A DNA stretch of 64,000 nt from Flavobacterium coralii (lineage in GTDB: Bacteria; Bacteroidota; Bacteroidia; Flavobacteriales; Flavobacteriaceae), in the NCBI RefSeq assembly GCF_019891545.1, contig NZ_JAHDIU010000008.1, positions 1 through 64,000 on the forward strand, in the 5' to 3' direction. Numbering within the stretch: position 1 is the first letter of the stretch; the number at the start of each line of letters is the position of its first letter. Below, one piece after another: positions 17,640 through 27,973 of the stretch. A program made the position numbers and the translations under genes. The notes beneath the pieces were generated by a model that searched no databases, was not told the origin of the DNA, and saw nothing but the letters and a program-made list of their open reading frames with translations.

Positions 17640-19082
17640 TTACTGCGTCAGCACATAGTACTGCCAGGCATTAAACTGGTGTTTCTGCCCTTTTGCAAGT
17701 GTTAACTTCTTACCTGTCATATAATCGGTAAATGTACCCTCTACCGGTAATGTAAAGGTTTTAGGCGACTTGGAAAGATTGGCAATATACCACACCTTTT
17801 TGCCGTCTTTTTCCCTTTCAAAAGCAAGTATGCTGGAATCGTCTGATGTATTTATACGCTTATATGATGCCGGTTCTTTACCGCCGTTAAGCGCCACGTT
17901 AGTGTTTTTAAGTGCGCCAAGCTTTTCATATACAGGGTACATTTTTTTCTTCACTTTAGAGATGCTGTCTTTCTCGAAAAACTTCAGCCTGCGGTCAAGG
18001 TCATACTCCTGCCCGGTATATATAAGCGGCATACCCGGAACCGTATAGGTTAAAGCTGCAAAAGCCTCTACACCATTGCCCATACGCTCAAACTCACTGC
18101 CGCTCCATGAATTCTCATCGTGGTTGGTAACAAAGTTCATGAATATATCGCTCCTGTCATACATGGTGTCTTTCTTCGCCATATAAGCATCTATATCCTT
18201 AACAGTTTTAGTGCCCTTTGCAATATCATTCATTATGTGGTGCAAATCCCAGCCGTAGCCCATGTCAAAAATATCATTGAACAGGTAAGGCTTATTACTT
18301 TCCATAAGCATGAACAAAGGCTTAACCTCCTCCAGCTTCGGCACGGCAAATTCCCAGAATTCAGTAGGCACGTTATCAGCCACATCACAACGGAAACCGT
18401 CTATGTTATGCTCTTTTACCCAGAATAGCATTTCATCCTTCATCGGCTCATAAAGCGCCTTGCTGCTGTAATCAAGGTGCGCAACATCTGTCCAGCCCCA
18501 GCTTTCGCCTGTTTCCGGGTTTAGCGGATCTGTAACTTCTCCTTTCTTGTTTTTGTGGTAATACTCCGGGTGCTCGGTAATCCATTTGTGGTCCCATCCG
18601 GTATGGTTGGCAACCCAGTCCAGTATTACATACATACCGTTTTCATGGGCTGTTTTTACCAGGTTATCAAAATCTTCATACGTGCCCATATCCGGGTTTA
18701 TAGCGGTATAATCAGAAATAGCATAATAGCTGCCCAGATATTTTTCACGCTCTTTCGGGTCTTTAATATCTTCAACCGACAAATCTCCGGTTGCCTTCCT
18801 GTTCTTCATAGATACAGGGTAAACCGGCATAAGCCATATCACCTTAACACCAAGTTCCTTTAGCTGCGGAATATCTTTGGTAAAGGCATTAAGCGTGCCT
18901 TCAGGCGAATACTGGCGTATGTTGGCCTCATAAATTACGCTGTTCTCCATCATGGCATTACTTACAGGGGCAATAGCCTCTGCCTGTGCCGTTTCAGGTG
19001 CAGCGTTCTCATCTTCTTTTTTATCCTTGCAGCCTGTAAAAGCAACCGCAAGCATTAAACCGAACAGAATTGTTTTTTTCAT
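17640..19082 (-). CDS. GH13 alpha-amylase family lipoprotein
   Basis: A 480-aa glycoside hydrolase family 13 enzyme. The lipoprotein signal ends FTGC (lipid Cys18), followed by the charged stretch KDKKEDE suggestive of surface export. All family motifs are intact: DWVANHTGWD, GFRCDVADN (nucleophile D233), MLMESNK (acid/base E261) and TNHDEN (D322). It hydrolyses alpha-1,4 glucans or oligosaccharides; exact specificity is not determined. The start lies 15 bp after the stop of the preceding GH13 gene in a four-gene run of glycosidases, and a strong terminator follows. Confidence 0.93.
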   Translation of the reverse strand: MKKTILFGLMLAVAFTGCKDKKEDENAAPETAQAEAIAPVSNAMMENSVIYEANIRQYSPEGTLNAFTKDIPQLKELGVKVIWLMPVYPVSMKNRKATGDLSVEDIKDPKEREKYLGSYYAISDYTAINPDMGTYEDFDNLVKTAHENGMYVILDWVANHTGWDHKWITEHPEYYHKNKKGEVTDPLNPETGESWGWTDVAHLDYSSKALYEPMKDEMLFWVKEHNIDGFRCDVADNVPTEFWEFAVPKLEEVKPLFMLMESNKPYLFNDIFDMGYGWDLHHIMNDIAKGTKTVKDIDAYMAKKDTMYDRSDIFMNFVTNHDENSWSGSEFERMGNGVEAFAALTYTVPGMPLIYTGQEYDLDRRLKFFEKDSISKVKKKMYPVYEKLGALKNTNVALNGGKEPASYKRINTSDDSSILAFEREKDGKKVWYIANLSKSPKTFTLPVEGTFTDYMTGKKLTLAKGQKHQFNAWQYYVLTQ

Positions 19083-19097
19083 GTCTTTTCTTTATGG

Positions 19098-20750
19098 TTA
19101 TTGCACTTTTTCTAATAACAGTAAGGTATAAGGCGTATCAAAAGTTACTTTGCCGCCTTCGGCTGTTGTGGTTTCGCCTGAGTAAGCATCGCGCACTTTA
19201 ACGCCGTCTGCAAAGGCGCTGCCTGTTGCAATGGTCTTTTTGCCTTCGGCAAGGTCTAACCCTACCACAACCACATCAGTGTAGGCACCGTTTGTGTAAG
19301 CCCTTTTAAAGCTGTAAGGCGCGTTAGCAATCATTTCGTGAGTACCCGCACCAACCGCAGGGTGGTTTCGCCTGAACTGCCCCAGCTTTTGCCAGTGGGC
19401 AAGCAGTGCTTTTGTTTCCTCATTATTTTTAATGTCATCCCAGTTCATGAACGAACGCAGGGTAGCATCGCCAACCGCACCGGGAATGTCAAGCGGGCGG
19501 GCAGTTTCGTCGCCATAATATACCTGCGATATACCCGGAGTAAGCAGCAGTATATTAGCTGATTTATAAGTTTTCTCGCGTTTTTTATCAAAAGGGCCGC
19601 CATCATCATGCGAAGCCAGATAGTTGAGGACCGTATAACCTTTAAGGCTGCTGTTCAGTATGCCCGAGTATTTAGTAAAAAGCTCTTCATACGGTTTGTT
19701 GGCATCATGCTTCATTTCGAAGTTGATAAGCGCATCAAAGCCATTTTGGTAGTAATTAACTTTTTTGTCGCCAAAATCAAACTGCTGCCCTGACGATATA
19801 CCGTAGTTGTACACCTCGCCCACCGTAAAAAAGCTGTTATCATCCAGCACCTTACCGGGATTATTCTTTTTCCATTCGGCAAAAGCTGCATCACACTCTT
19901 TGGCAAAATCGGCCCACACGTCTTCGCCCAGGTGCTTTACAGTATCGGCACGGTAGCCATCTGCACCATAATCACGAATATAATCGGTAAGCCATTTTAT
20001 GATGTAATATTTTGAAGCACGCGGGTAGCCGGTACGGGCAAAAAAAGCATCAAGCTCTTTTACTTCCTGCTCATAGCGCCCTTCGGCCTTCCACTTATTT
20101 ACAAGGGCTCGGGGCAGCTCTACCGCATCATTGCTTTCTGTCCTTACATCGGGCAGGTTCTTAACAAGGGTGCAGGCGGTGGTGTTTTCATAATTATTAT
20201 ACTGGCACTGTGGTTCGGTGCGTACCCAGCCATCTGGCCAAACGGCATCAGCATCGGTAACGGGGCCTGTATGGTTTATAACACCATCAAGCACTATGCG
20301 TATTCCGTTGGCATGTGCGGTTTCTATAAGTTCGGCAAGGTCTTTTTCGGTGCCGAAATTAGCATCTAAACGGGTCCAGTCTTTCGCCCAGTAGCCATGA
20401 AAACCATAACTGACACCGGTTCCCTCATCAGTCGCATCATGTATCTGCTCTACAACAGGCGTAAACCAGATAGCATTAATGCCTAAATCCTGAAAATAGC
20501 CATCTTTTATTTTTTGTGTGATGCCTTTTATATCGCCGCCTTCAAAACCGCGCAGTGTACCTGCTTCTTTAGTACGGTTATAGTTCAGGTCGTTAGCCGT
20601 ATCACCGTTATTAAAACGGTCCGTCAGCAAAAAGTACATATTGGCACCTCCCCAAACAAAAGGCGCATCGTTTTTTGCCTGTTGCTTTTGGGTAGCACAA
20701 CCCGGTAATAGGGTTACTGCCGCAAGGGCAGGTAGTAGTATTCTCCTCAT
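19098..20750 (-). CDS. GH13 alpha-amylase lipoprotein
   Basis: A 550-aa GH13 enzyme with a textbook lipobox (LPGC, lipid Cys18). Motifs: DGVINHTG, GYRADTVKHLGE (nucleophile D269), VGEVYNYG (acid/base E312), and LASHDDGG (D382). Compared with its downstream neighbour it has a long region B (about 150-240) between conserved regions I and II. Likely an envelope-anchored amylase working on imported or surface maltodextrins. Its start overlaps the GH31 stop by four bases (ATGA), indicating translational coupling. Confidence 0.93.
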   Translation of the reverse strand: MRRILLPALAAVTLLPGCATQKQQAKNDAPFVWGGANMYFLLTDRFNNGDTANDLNYNRTKEAGTLRGFEGGDIKGITQKIKDGYFQDLGINAIWFTPVVEQIHDATDEGTGVSYGFHGYWAKDWTRLDANFGTEKDLAELIETAHANGIRIVLDGVINHTGPVTDADAVWPDGWVRTEPQCQYNNYENTTACTLVKNLPDVRTESNDAVELPRALVNKWKAEGRYEQEVKELDAFFARTGYPRASKYYIIKWLTDYIRDYGADGYRADTVKHLGEDVWADFAKECDAAFAEWKKNNPGKVLDDNSFFTVGEVYNYGISSGQQFDFGDKKVNYYQNGFDALINFEMKHDANKPYEELFTKYSGILNSSLKGYTVLNYLASHDDGGPFDKKREKTYKSANILLLTPGISQVYYGDETARPLDIPGAVGDATLRSFMNWDDIKNNEETKALLAHWQKLGQFRRNHPAVGAGTHEMIANAPYSFKRAYTNGAYTDVVVVGLDLAEGKKTIATGSAFADGVKVRDAYSGETTTAEGGKVTFDTPYTLLLLEKVQ

Positions 20751-23080
20751 TGCTGAATGGTATATTTAAATGTTTTAACCTCACCACTTTTTATTTCGAG
20801 CGGTTTGGATTTCGACAAATACATGCCGTTTGCGTTTTCGTTGATAAAAAACGTAAGCCTCCTGTTTACCGGCGTGTTATTTTTACCCGGCTTAGATGTT
20901 ACGGTAATGGTAACTTCTTTGCCCTTTGTCTCGCTTTTAAACACCAGTATTTCATACTTGCCTTCTTCATAGGCATTCGGGGTTTTGCCGTCATCATGGT
21001 AAAAAATACCTTCTGAAGCCGTAACCGATGGATCTACATAAAAATTTATATTCAGTTTCTCTGAAGTATAATCTTCTGTAGATTGCAGGTCTTCTGCCGA
21101 CTCTACTATAAAAGCCCCTCCCCTGTAGAAGTACGGAATGTTATCTTCTTCTAACTGTACAGTTGCGGTAGTGCCGCCTTCATAAAACTTCCTTCCGCTG
21201 AACCACCTGCTGCCTTTCGGGAAATAAACACTACGTTCTTTGGCGCCCTGCTGTAAAACAGGAGCCACAAGTATGTCTTTACCCCAAAGGTATTCATCCG
21301 AAATATTGTAAAGCTGCGCATTGCCCGGTTCTTCAAAAAACAACGGGCGCATTAGCGGATAACCGTTTTTGGCATTTAAGTAGGCAAGCGTATAATTATA
21401 TGGCAGCATTTCGTAACGAAGTTCAATCGCTTTTCTGGCTAATGCCTTTACCTCATCCTTACGGAATACAGGTTCGGCAGGTACAGCCTCCTGTGCGTGC
21501 GGCCTGAACACCGGCTGAAACACGCCGTACTGTAACCAGCGCACATATAATTCATCATCTATGTTGTCTCCGGCAAAACCGCCTAAATCGCTGTGCATGT
21601 AGCTAACGCCCTGCATGCCCATTTGTATGGCAATTTCGGGCTGCGACTGCAAACCGCCCCAGCTACGGCCCACATCGCCACTCCACGGTATCATACCGAA
21701 TCGTTGCGAACCGGAGTATCCGGCACGCATTAGGATAAAAGGGCGTTGCCCGGAAAAGTCTTTCCTGTAGCCCTCATAAACCAGTTTTGCCCATTCGTGT
21801 CCGTAAATATTATGTACCTCATCGGCAGAGCGCCCACCGGCGTGCTGCACGTAAGACGGGTGCACTTCCGGCTCGCCCAGATCGCCCCACCAACCTGCAA
21901 CACCCGCATTTATGTAACGCTTGTAAATGTTCCAGAACCAGGTTCGTGCTTCGGGTTTCCATAAGTCAATTATACCCGTATTGCCAAAATAGAACTCATA
22001 GGTATAAGGGTTACCGTTCGCATCTGTTGCCAGAATGTTTTTATCTGTAGCTTCCTGCCAGCGGTTACTGGTTGTAAGTATAAAAGGTTCTGTAATTAAA
22101 ACAGTTTTTACATTATCCTTTTTCAGGTCGGCAATCATTTTTTCAGGTTCGGGGAAACTGTCTTTCAAAAACTCCAGGTTACCCATAGTGCCTTTTATAT
22201 CGGCTCCAAACCAGTAAAGGTCTACAACTACCGCATCAAGCGGAATTTCTTCCTCACGGAATTTGCGTACTACATTCCTCACTTCCTTTTCGGTATGGTA
22301 ACCAAAACGGCTGGCAAAGTTGCCAAACGTCCAGCGTGGCGGCATGGGCTGCCTGCCCGTAAGCTGCGTGTAGCTTTCGGTAAGCTTATACCAGTCAGGT
22401 GCTGCAATAACCTGATACACTTTCCTTCCGCTTATGGTTTCATAAGCAAGGGTATTGTTTTTCCTGCTGTCGAGATCGAGCCAGCCTATGGCTGCATTAT
22501 CAAAATGCACTGCATAAATTTTAGAGGAAAGCACCAGCGGCATAGTAAAATTCAATAGTTCAGACCTGTCGCCGTAGCCATAGTGTGCCCTGTTATACAA
22601 CTGCAACCTGTTACCCCTTCGGTTCATGCCCAATGCACGGGCACCACCGCCATATAGCGCTTCATCAGCACTTATGGCAAAACCAATGGTTTCGGTACTG
22701 TCGGTTTGCGTGTAGCCGGGCTGCTCTGCCAGCAGCAGCTTGTTGTTGTAATGATAGCTAACCCTGAACGGGTTTTTATCTATCGTTACCGATATACCGT
22801 TAGTAGTATAGGTAAGCCTGCCTTTTTTATCTTTAAACTTAGCCTTAACCTTTTGCGGCTGCATTACTACTGCGTGCGATTCGGCATTATAATCTTCCCC
22901 GTGCGGAACAAATGCGGTCTGTATTATATTTTCTGAATAAGGTGTAATGGTATAACGCCCGTCGCTGGTTATTACCTCGAGCCTGTCGCCAAAAAACTCA
23001 GAACCTACATAAGTACGCGTACCCTGTGCCGAAGTAACAACAGCGGTAAAAAGGGCTACTATGTACAGAAACTTATTCAT
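20747..23080 (-). CDS. GH31 alpha-glucosidase
   Basis: A 777-aa enzyme with a Sec signal peptide (ending TSAQG) and a GH31 architecture: N-terminal galactose-mutarotase-like beta domain, TIM barrel, and C-terminal beta domains including a DUF5110-like end. The nucleophile motif GWWGDLGEPE gives D400, and WSGDVGRSW gives the acid/base D469. Family members release glucose from non-reducing ends of maltodextrins; some cleave alpha-1,6 bonds. Probably periplasmic. It starts one base after the preceding GH13 stop and overlaps the next GH13 start. Confidence 0.94.
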   Translation of the reverse strand: MNKFLYIVALFTAVVTSAQGTRTYVGSEFFGDRLEVITSDGRYTITPYSENIIQTAFVPHGEDYNAESHAVVMQPQKVKAKFKDKKGRLTYTTNGISVTIDKNPFRVSYHYNNKLLLAEQPGYTQTDSTETIGFAISADEALYGGGARALGMNRRGNRLQLYNRAHYGYGDRSELLNFTMPLVLSSKIYAVHFDNAAIGWLDLDSRKNNTLAYETISGRKVYQVIAAPDWYKLTESYTQLTGRQPMPPRWTFGNFASRFGYHTEKEVRNVVRKFREEEIPLDAVVVDLYWFGADIKGTMGNLEFLKDSFPEPEKMIADLKKDNVKTVLITEPFILTTSNRWQEATDKNILATDANGNPYTYEFYFGNTGIIDLWKPEARTWFWNIYKRYINAGVAGWWGDLGEPEVHPSYVQHAGGRSADEVHNIYGHEWAKLVYEGYRKDFSGQRPFILMRAGYSGSQRFGMIPWSGDVGRSWGGLQSQPEIAIQMGMQGVSYMHSDLGGFAGDNIDDELYVRWLQYGVFQPVFRPHAQEAVPAEPVFRKDEVKALARKAIELRYEMLPYNYTLAYLNAKNGYPLMRPLFFEEPGNAQLYNISDEYLWGKDILVAPVLQQGAKERSVYFPKGSRWFSGRKFYEGGTTATVQLEEDNIPYFYRGGAFIVESAEDLQSTEDYTSEKLNINFYVDPSVTASEGIFYHDDGKTPNAYEEGKYEILVFKSETKGKEVTITVTSKPGKNNTPVNRRLTFFINENANGMYLSKSKPLEIKSGEVKTFKYTIQQ

Positions 23081-23081
23081 A

Positions 23082-24917
23082 CTACTGAAGTTCTAATATG
23101 ATTACCGACTTCGACTGAAGTGTTATTTGCTTTGTAACATCAGTAACATTACCCTCTATTACATTTCTGCCTTTTGTATAACCTTTGATATTCTGGCGGT
23201 AACGGGCTGTGTCTATTGCCTGTTCTTTATCGCTGTTGTTTATAGCAACCATAACGGTTTCTTTATCGTTATGCCTGAAGTAAACGTAAACATTGTTATA
23301 CGGCAGATAATGGGTGGTTTTACCGGTATGTATTACCTCTTTGCTTTTTCTCCAGTTAAATAGTTTGGATGAGAACTCAAACCACTTTTGCTGCTCGGCA
23401 GTGCGCCCGCTTTGCGTGAAGGCATTGTTTTTATCGCCTTGCCAGCCACCGGAAAAATCCCTGCGGATATCGCCGTCGCCTTTGCCTTTATCGCCAGCCA
23501 TGCCTATCTCGGTACCGTAATATATTTGCGGGATACCGCGCACAGTAGCAAGCAGCGCCATAGCCATTTTGTATTTATTAAAATCGTTTTTATAAATTTC
23601 GTTAAACCTGCCAGTATCGTGGTTCTCTGCAAAAACAAGTATGTTGTTGATATCCGGGTATAAAAAGTCGTTAGTGAAATTGTCGTACACCTTTTGCATA
23701 CCGCTGTCCCACCCGGCATTGTCTTCATTAAATACATTGCCAAAAGCATCGTGCAGGGTAAAGTCCATAACACTTGGCAGGTAGCTGTTGTAGCTTTGGA
23801 TGGCGGCTATCTTGCTGTCCTTTTGCCAATAAGCCATCTGTGCCTGGTCGTGCATCCAAACTTCGCCCACTATATTAAAATGCGGGTATTCGTCCATAAT
23901 CGCTTTTGTCCATTTGGCAATACCTTCTTTGTCGTTATAGGAATAGGTATCTACACGGAAACCATCCAGATCGGCATATTCAATCCACCAAATGGCGTTT
24001 TGGGTAAGGTAGTTCAGCACAAGCGGGTTGCTTTGGTTAAGGTCGGGCATATCGCTCACAAACCAGCCGTCCATACAATATCGGGAATCAACATCAGAAG
24101 CATTCGGGTCGAACTGCGTTGTCATGCGGTAATTACTCTGTGCATAGCCTGGGAACTGGTGTACCCAGTCGTAGGTAGGCAGGTCTTTATACATCCAGTG
24201 CTCACTGCCCCAGTGGTTGGTTACGTAATCCAGTATCAGTTTCATGTCCCTCTTTTTAAGTTCCTGCGAAAGCCTTAAATAGTCTTCGTTAGTGCCGTAG
24301 CGCGGGTCTATTTTATACACATCGGTTTGTGCATAACCGTGGTAAGAACCCCTGTTGTGCCTGTCTTCGCAAAGCGGTGTGCTCCACAGGGCGGTTGCGC
24401 CCAGTTGTTCTATATAATCAAGGTTGTTGATAATACCCTGTATATCGCCGCCATGCCTGCCAAACGGCTCGTTGCGGTTGGCAGTATCGCCCATGCCCTC
24501 AGCATTGTCGTTGGCAGGATTGCCATTGGCAAAGCGGTCGGGCATTATAAGGTATATAAGGTCAGACGAATCAAACCCTTCCCTAAGGGCAGAACCTTCT
24601 TTCCTTTGCCTTAGTGTGTATTTTTGTGTAAATGCTGCCTTATTTTTGTCCTTAAACGTGAAAACAAAATCAGAAGCAGGAATATCTTTAGTATCTATGG
24701 TAACGAAAACATAATTAGGGTTTTCAGTCTTAACCACATTTTTTATAACGACACCGTTATTTACAGTAGGGGTATATTTTGCTATGTCTTTTCCGTAGAA
24801 CATAACCTGCAATTCAGGGTTATGCATACCGGCATACCAGAACGGCGGTTCTACACGCTCTACCTGTGCCAATGCCGCTGTGCAGCAAAAAAGGAATATA
24901 TAGAATATTTTATTCAT
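23082..24917 (-). CDS. SusA-like GH13 neopullulanase/cyclomaltodextrinase family enzyme
   Basis: A 611-aa secreted GH13 enzyme with a Sec signal (MNKIFYIFLFCCTAALAQ), an N-terminal immunoglobulin-like domain (about 20-110) as in cyclomaltodextrinase/neopullulanase enzymes, then a barrel with DYVTNHWG, GFRVDTYSYND (D323), IVGEVWMHD (E352) and AENHDTGRF (D434). It corresponds to the SusA role of degrading maltodextrins in the periplasm. The longer frame begins at TTG (24938); the ATG at 24917 starts exactly at the signal peptide and is preferred. It is separated from the upstream GH65 gene by a strong terminator with only about 40 bp left for a promoter. Confidence 0.92.
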   Translation of the reverse strand: MNKIFYIFLFCCTAALAQVERVEPPFWYAGMHNPELQVMFYGKDIAKYTPTVNNGVVIKNVVKTENPNYVFVTIDTKDIPASDFVFTFKDKNKAAFTQKYTLRQRKEGSALREGFDSSDLIYLIMPDRFANGNPANDNAEGMGDTANRNEPFGRHGGDIQGIINNLDYIEQLGATALWSTPLCEDRHNRGSYHGYAQTDVYKIDPRYGTNEDYLRLSQELKKRDMKLILDYVTNHWGSEHWMYKDLPTYDWVHQFPGYAQSNYRMTTQFDPNASDVDSRYCMDGWFVSDMPDLNQSNPLVLNYLTQNAIWWIEYADLDGFRVDTYSYNDKEGIAKWTKAIMDEYPHFNIVGEVWMHDQAQMAYWQKDSKIAAIQSYNSYLPSVMDFTLHDAFGNVFNEDNAGWDSGMQKVYDNFTNDFLYPDINNILVFAENHDTGRFNEIYKNDFNKYKMAMALLATVRGIPQIYYGTEIGMAGDKGKGDGDIRRDFSGGWQGDKNNAFTQSGRTAEQQKWFEFSSKLFNWRKSKEVIHTGKTTHYLPYNNVYVYFRHNDKETVMVAINNSDKEQAIDTARYRQNIKGYTKGRNVIEGNVTDVTKQITLQSKSVIILELQ

Positions 24918-24949
24918 CAACCTGTTATTGTGCCACAATATTGCGGCAT

Positions 24950-24993
24950 ATTAAAAAGCCTGCAAAGCCGGGGATTCGGCTTTACAGGCAATA
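24950..24993 (-). terminator. Strong terminator between GH65 and SusA-like genes
   Basis: Stem GCCTGCAAAGCCG (24958-24970) / CGGCTTTACAGGC (24977-24989), 12 of 13 pairs, followed on the minus strand by a T-run. Confidence 0.85.
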
Positions 24994-24998
24994 AAAAA

Positions 24999-27308
24999 TT
25001 AAACTGTTACCAAAGCGTTGGGTTCTACCCTAACTTCTTTACCATTTACAAATACGGTAAGCTCTTTATCGCCTTCCAGTGTAAAATTGGTTTCTCCCGG
25101 ATGTACAGAAACTTTAAGTATCTGGTTCCTGAAGTTTATCTTGAATGAGTAGCCCTCCCATTGTGCCGGTATGCGCGGCTCAAAATGAAGTGCATCATTT
25201 TTAACCCTCATGCCCCCAAAACCTTCTACAATGCTCATCCACGTTCCGGCCATACTGGTTATGTGCAGGCCTTCTTCCACTTCCTTGTTATAATCGTCAA
25301 GGTCAAGGCGCGATGTCCTTAAATAGAAAGTGTAAGCCTGTTCCATCCTGCCTAATACGGCAGCCTGTATAGAGTGGACACATGGCGAAAGCGATGACTC
25401 ATGTACTGTTAGCGGCTCATAGAAATCAAAGTGCTTTTCAAGATCGGATTTGCTAAAGTGGTCTTCAAAAAAGTAGAAGCCCTGCAGTACATCGGCCTGC
25501 TTAATGTAGCACGAACGCAGTATCCTGTCCCAGCTCCATTTCTGGTTGATAGGCCTCTGGCTGCGGTCAAGTTCGCTTACCGGGATAAGTTCTTTGTCAA
25601 GGAAACCGTCCTGCTGCAGGTACACACCATACTCTTGTGCATAAGGGAAGTACATGTTATCAGCAACGTTTTTCCATTCTTTTACTTCTTCGGCAGTAAG
25701 CTTAACCTTCTGCATAATGCGTGTATGGTCGGCTTTATACTCTGCCTCTGTTTTAGCTATCTGCTCAACAGTATAATCTATACACCATTTAGCAATGTAG
25801 TTGGTGTAGAAGTTATTGTTAATGTTGTTTTCATATTCGTTTGGCCCGGTAACACCCAGTATCATGTACTTGTTTTTGTGTGCCGACCATGTAGCCCTCT
25901 GGTGCCAGAAACGTGCTATGCCTATCAGTACCTCAAGCCCTTTTTCAGGGATGTAGCTGTAATCACCCGTAAAACGGTAGTAGTTAAAAATGGCAAAGGC
26001 AATAGCCCCGTTACGGTGAATTTCCTCAAAGGTAATTTCCCACTCGTTGTGGCATTCTTCACCATTCATGGTTACCATCGGGTAAAGTGCTGCGCCATTG
26101 GTAAAGCCAAGCTTTTCAGCATTTTCTATTGCTTTATCCAGTTGGTTGTAGCGGTATGTAAGCAGGTTACGGGCAACATTCTGGTCTTTTGTTGCCATAT
26201 AGAACGGCAGGCAGTAGGCCTCGGTATCCCAATAGGTACTTCCGCCATATTTCTCACCTGTAAACCCTTTAGGGCCTATATTAAGCCTCGGGTCTTTACC
26301 AAGATACGTCTGGTTTAGCTGAAAGATATTAAAACGGATGCCCTGCTGTGCCTTTACGTCGCCTTCTATAGTAATATCTGCCATTTCCCAAATGCGTGCC
26401 CATGCTTCTTTTTGCTCCTGCAGTAATACATCATAGCCTTTTTGCTGTGCGGTGGCAATAACATTTTGTGCAGCCGCTACCAGTTTGTCTTCGGCGTGGT
26501 TCATAGATACGGTATATCCGCCAAATTTAACTATGGCAGCCGTATCACCTTTTGAAATATTTACTGTATAAGAAAACTGTACTTTATCTTCAGCCGACTT
26601 AACATCAGCAGGGTTCAGCGACCGGTTTTCTCCGTTCAGCAATATATGATTGTCCATAAAAGCTGCAACCGTAAAATGCGTTTTAAAGGTGCGTGCTTTT
26701 GCAAAGGCACTATTGCCGTTATTTTCGGTACCAAGCGGTTCCCAGAAAGTTTCTTCCCAGTTGGCATCTTCATTTTTAACCCCTGCATCAAGGTAAGGGC
26801 TAAAGGCTATTTCGGCATTGCCGTTAAGCGGTGTTACCTCAAATTTTATAACGCCAAGCTCATCATCATTAATAGAAAGAAAACGACGCACATTTACCGC
26901 TACCTCTGTACCGTTTTGCAGCACAGCCTCGAAAGAACGGTTGTACCAGCCTTCTTTCATATTAAGCTCACGCTTAAAACCGCGTACCTGTTTTGGTGTG
27001 TTAAGGTCTAATGCTTCGCCGTTTATGCTAACATCTATACCAATCCAGTTAGGGGCATTAAGTACTTTGGCGAAGTAATGCGGATAACCGTTTTTCCACC
27101 AGCCTACTTTTGTTTTGTCGGGGTAATAAATACCTGCAATATAGCTGCCCTGAAACGTGTGCCCTGAATAGCTTTCCTCAAAATTGGCACGCTGCCCCAT
27201 GGCTCCGTTGCCTATACTAAATAGGCTTTCGGAAGATTTTACCCTTTCTGCATCAAACCCTTCTTCTATAATCGACCAATTGTTAGGTACTATATAATCC
27301 TGGTTCAT
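24999..27308 (-). CDS. GH65 maltose phosphorylase-type glycoside phosphorylase
   Basis: A 769-aa cytoplasmic protein (no signal peptide) with a GH65 layout: N-terminal beta-sandwich, helical linker, (alpha/alpha)6 barrel and short C-terminal beta domain. The catalytic motif GVTGPNEYENN places the general acid at E491, near the position expected for maltose phosphorylases. The reaction is maltose plus phosphate to beta-glucose-1-phosphate plus glucose. Pairing with beta-phosphoglucomutase one base upstream strongly supports maltose or a related alpha-glucobiose as substrate; trehalose or kojibiose phosphorylase is the alternative. Confidence 0.92.
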   Translation of the reverse strand: MNQDYIVPNNWSIIEEGFDAERVKSSESLFSIGNGAMGQRANFEESYSGHTFQGSYIAGIYYPDKTKVGWWKNGYPHYFAKVLNAPNWIGIDVSINGEALDLNTPKQVRGFKRELNMKEGWYNRSFEAVLQNGTEVAVNVRRFLSINDDELGVIKFEVTPLNGNAEIAFSPYLDAGVKNEDANWEETFWEPLGTENNGNSAFAKARTFKTHFTVAAFMDNHILLNGENRSLNPADVKSAEDKVQFSYTVNISKGDTAAIVKFGGYTVSMNHAEDKLVAAAQNVIATAQQKGYDVLLQEQKEAWARIWEMADITIEGDVKAQQGIRFNIFQLNQTYLGKDPRLNIGPKGFTGEKYGGSTYWDTEAYCLPFYMATKDQNVARNLLTYRYNQLDKAIENAEKLGFTNGAALYPMVTMNGEECHNEWEITFEEIHRNGAIAFAIFNYYRFTGDYSYIPEKGLEVLIGIARFWHQRATWSAHKNKYMILGVTGPNEYENNINNNFYTNYIAKWCIDYTVEQIAKTEAEYKADHTRIMQKVKLTAEEVKEWKNVADNMYFPYAQEYGVYLQQDGFLDKELIPVSELDRSQRPINQKWSWDRILRSCYIKQADVLQGFYFFEDHFSKSDLEKHFDFYEPLTVHESSLSPCVHSIQAAVLGRMEQAYTFYLRTSRLDLDDYNKEVEEGLHITSMAGTWMSIVEGFGGMRVKNDALHFEPRIPAQWEGYSFKINFRNQILKVSVHPGETNFTLEGDKELTVFVNGKEVRVEPNALVTV

Positions 27309-27309
27309 T

Positions 27310-27966
27310 TTAATTATTTAATAAGTTTTGTAAAAATGTAGTGTGTATTTCAGTAAAGTCTTTAAAATTATATTGGGCTTCGTGCAGCACGGCGGCATCG
27401 CCTATGCCTACACTTACCATATTGGCAATGTTTGCTGCCTGCACCCCCGCTACAGAGTCTTCAAACACAACGGCACCCTGTGCAGGCATGCCTAATTTTT
27501 GTGCTGCCTGTAAAAATACCTCAGGGTCGGGTTTGGCATTGCTAACATCGTTACCATCTACTATTGCATCAAAATAATGCAGTATGTTTACTTTTTCCAA
27601 TATCGGCTTTGCGTTTTTGCTGGCAGAGCCTAATGCTATGGGCTGCCCGTTCTGCCTTAAATATTGCAGCACCGGCAGAACCCCTTCTAGAATCTCACTT
27701 TCATCCATGTTGTTGATGTAAGTAAGGTATTCTTCATTCTTTTGTTTCAGCCAGGTATCTTTATCCTCCTGAGAGGCTTCTGCATTGCCCAGGCCAAGTA
27801 TAATATCTAAAGAGCGCACACGGCTAACCCCTTTAAGCTGTTCGTTATGTTCATGCGTAAATTCAATCCCCAACTGCTGTGCAAGCTTTTGCCATGCCAA
27901 AAAATGGTACTTGGCAGTATCTACAATCACACCATCCAGGTCGAATATAAAGGCTTTCTTTTTCAT
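27310..27966 (-). CDS. pgmB: Beta-phosphoglucomutase
   Basis: A 218-aa HAD-superfamily enzyme. FIFDLDGVIVDT supplies nucleophile D9 and acid/base D11; GSASKN and KPDPEVF are HAD motifs II and III; FEDSVAGVQAA is motif IV. It interconverts beta-glucose-1-phosphate and glucose-6-phosphate, feeding the maltose phosphorylase product into glycolysis. The open frame extends to a TTG at 27990 that would overlap the MFS gene; the ATG at 27966 begins directly at the HAD strand and leaves a 7-bp gap, so it is preferred. It is followed by GH65 after one base. Confidence 0.94.
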   Translation of the reverse strand: MKKKAFIFDLDGVIVDTAKYHFLAWQKLAQQLGIEFTHEHNEQLKGVSRVRSLDIILGLGNAEASQEDKDTWLKQKNEEYLTYINNMDESEILEGVLPVLQYLRQNGQPIALGSASKNAKPILEKVNILHYFDAIVDGNDVSNAKPDPEVFLQAAQKLGMPAQGAVVFEDSVAGVQAANIANMVSVGIGDAAVLHEAQYNFKDFTEIHTTFLQNLLNN

Positions 27967-27973
27967 TAATTTT

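Noticed and set aside
23127-24714. Several long plus-strand frames (up to 194 aa) opposite the SusA-like GH13 gene
   Set aside because: They are complements of conserved GH13 motifs with odd, cysteine- and valine-rich composition; no independent coding evidence.
25431-26318. A 295-aa plus-strand frame opposite the GH65 gene
   Set aside because: It mirrors the conserved GH65 barrel, including the catalytic region; composition is implausible and no promoter is visible.
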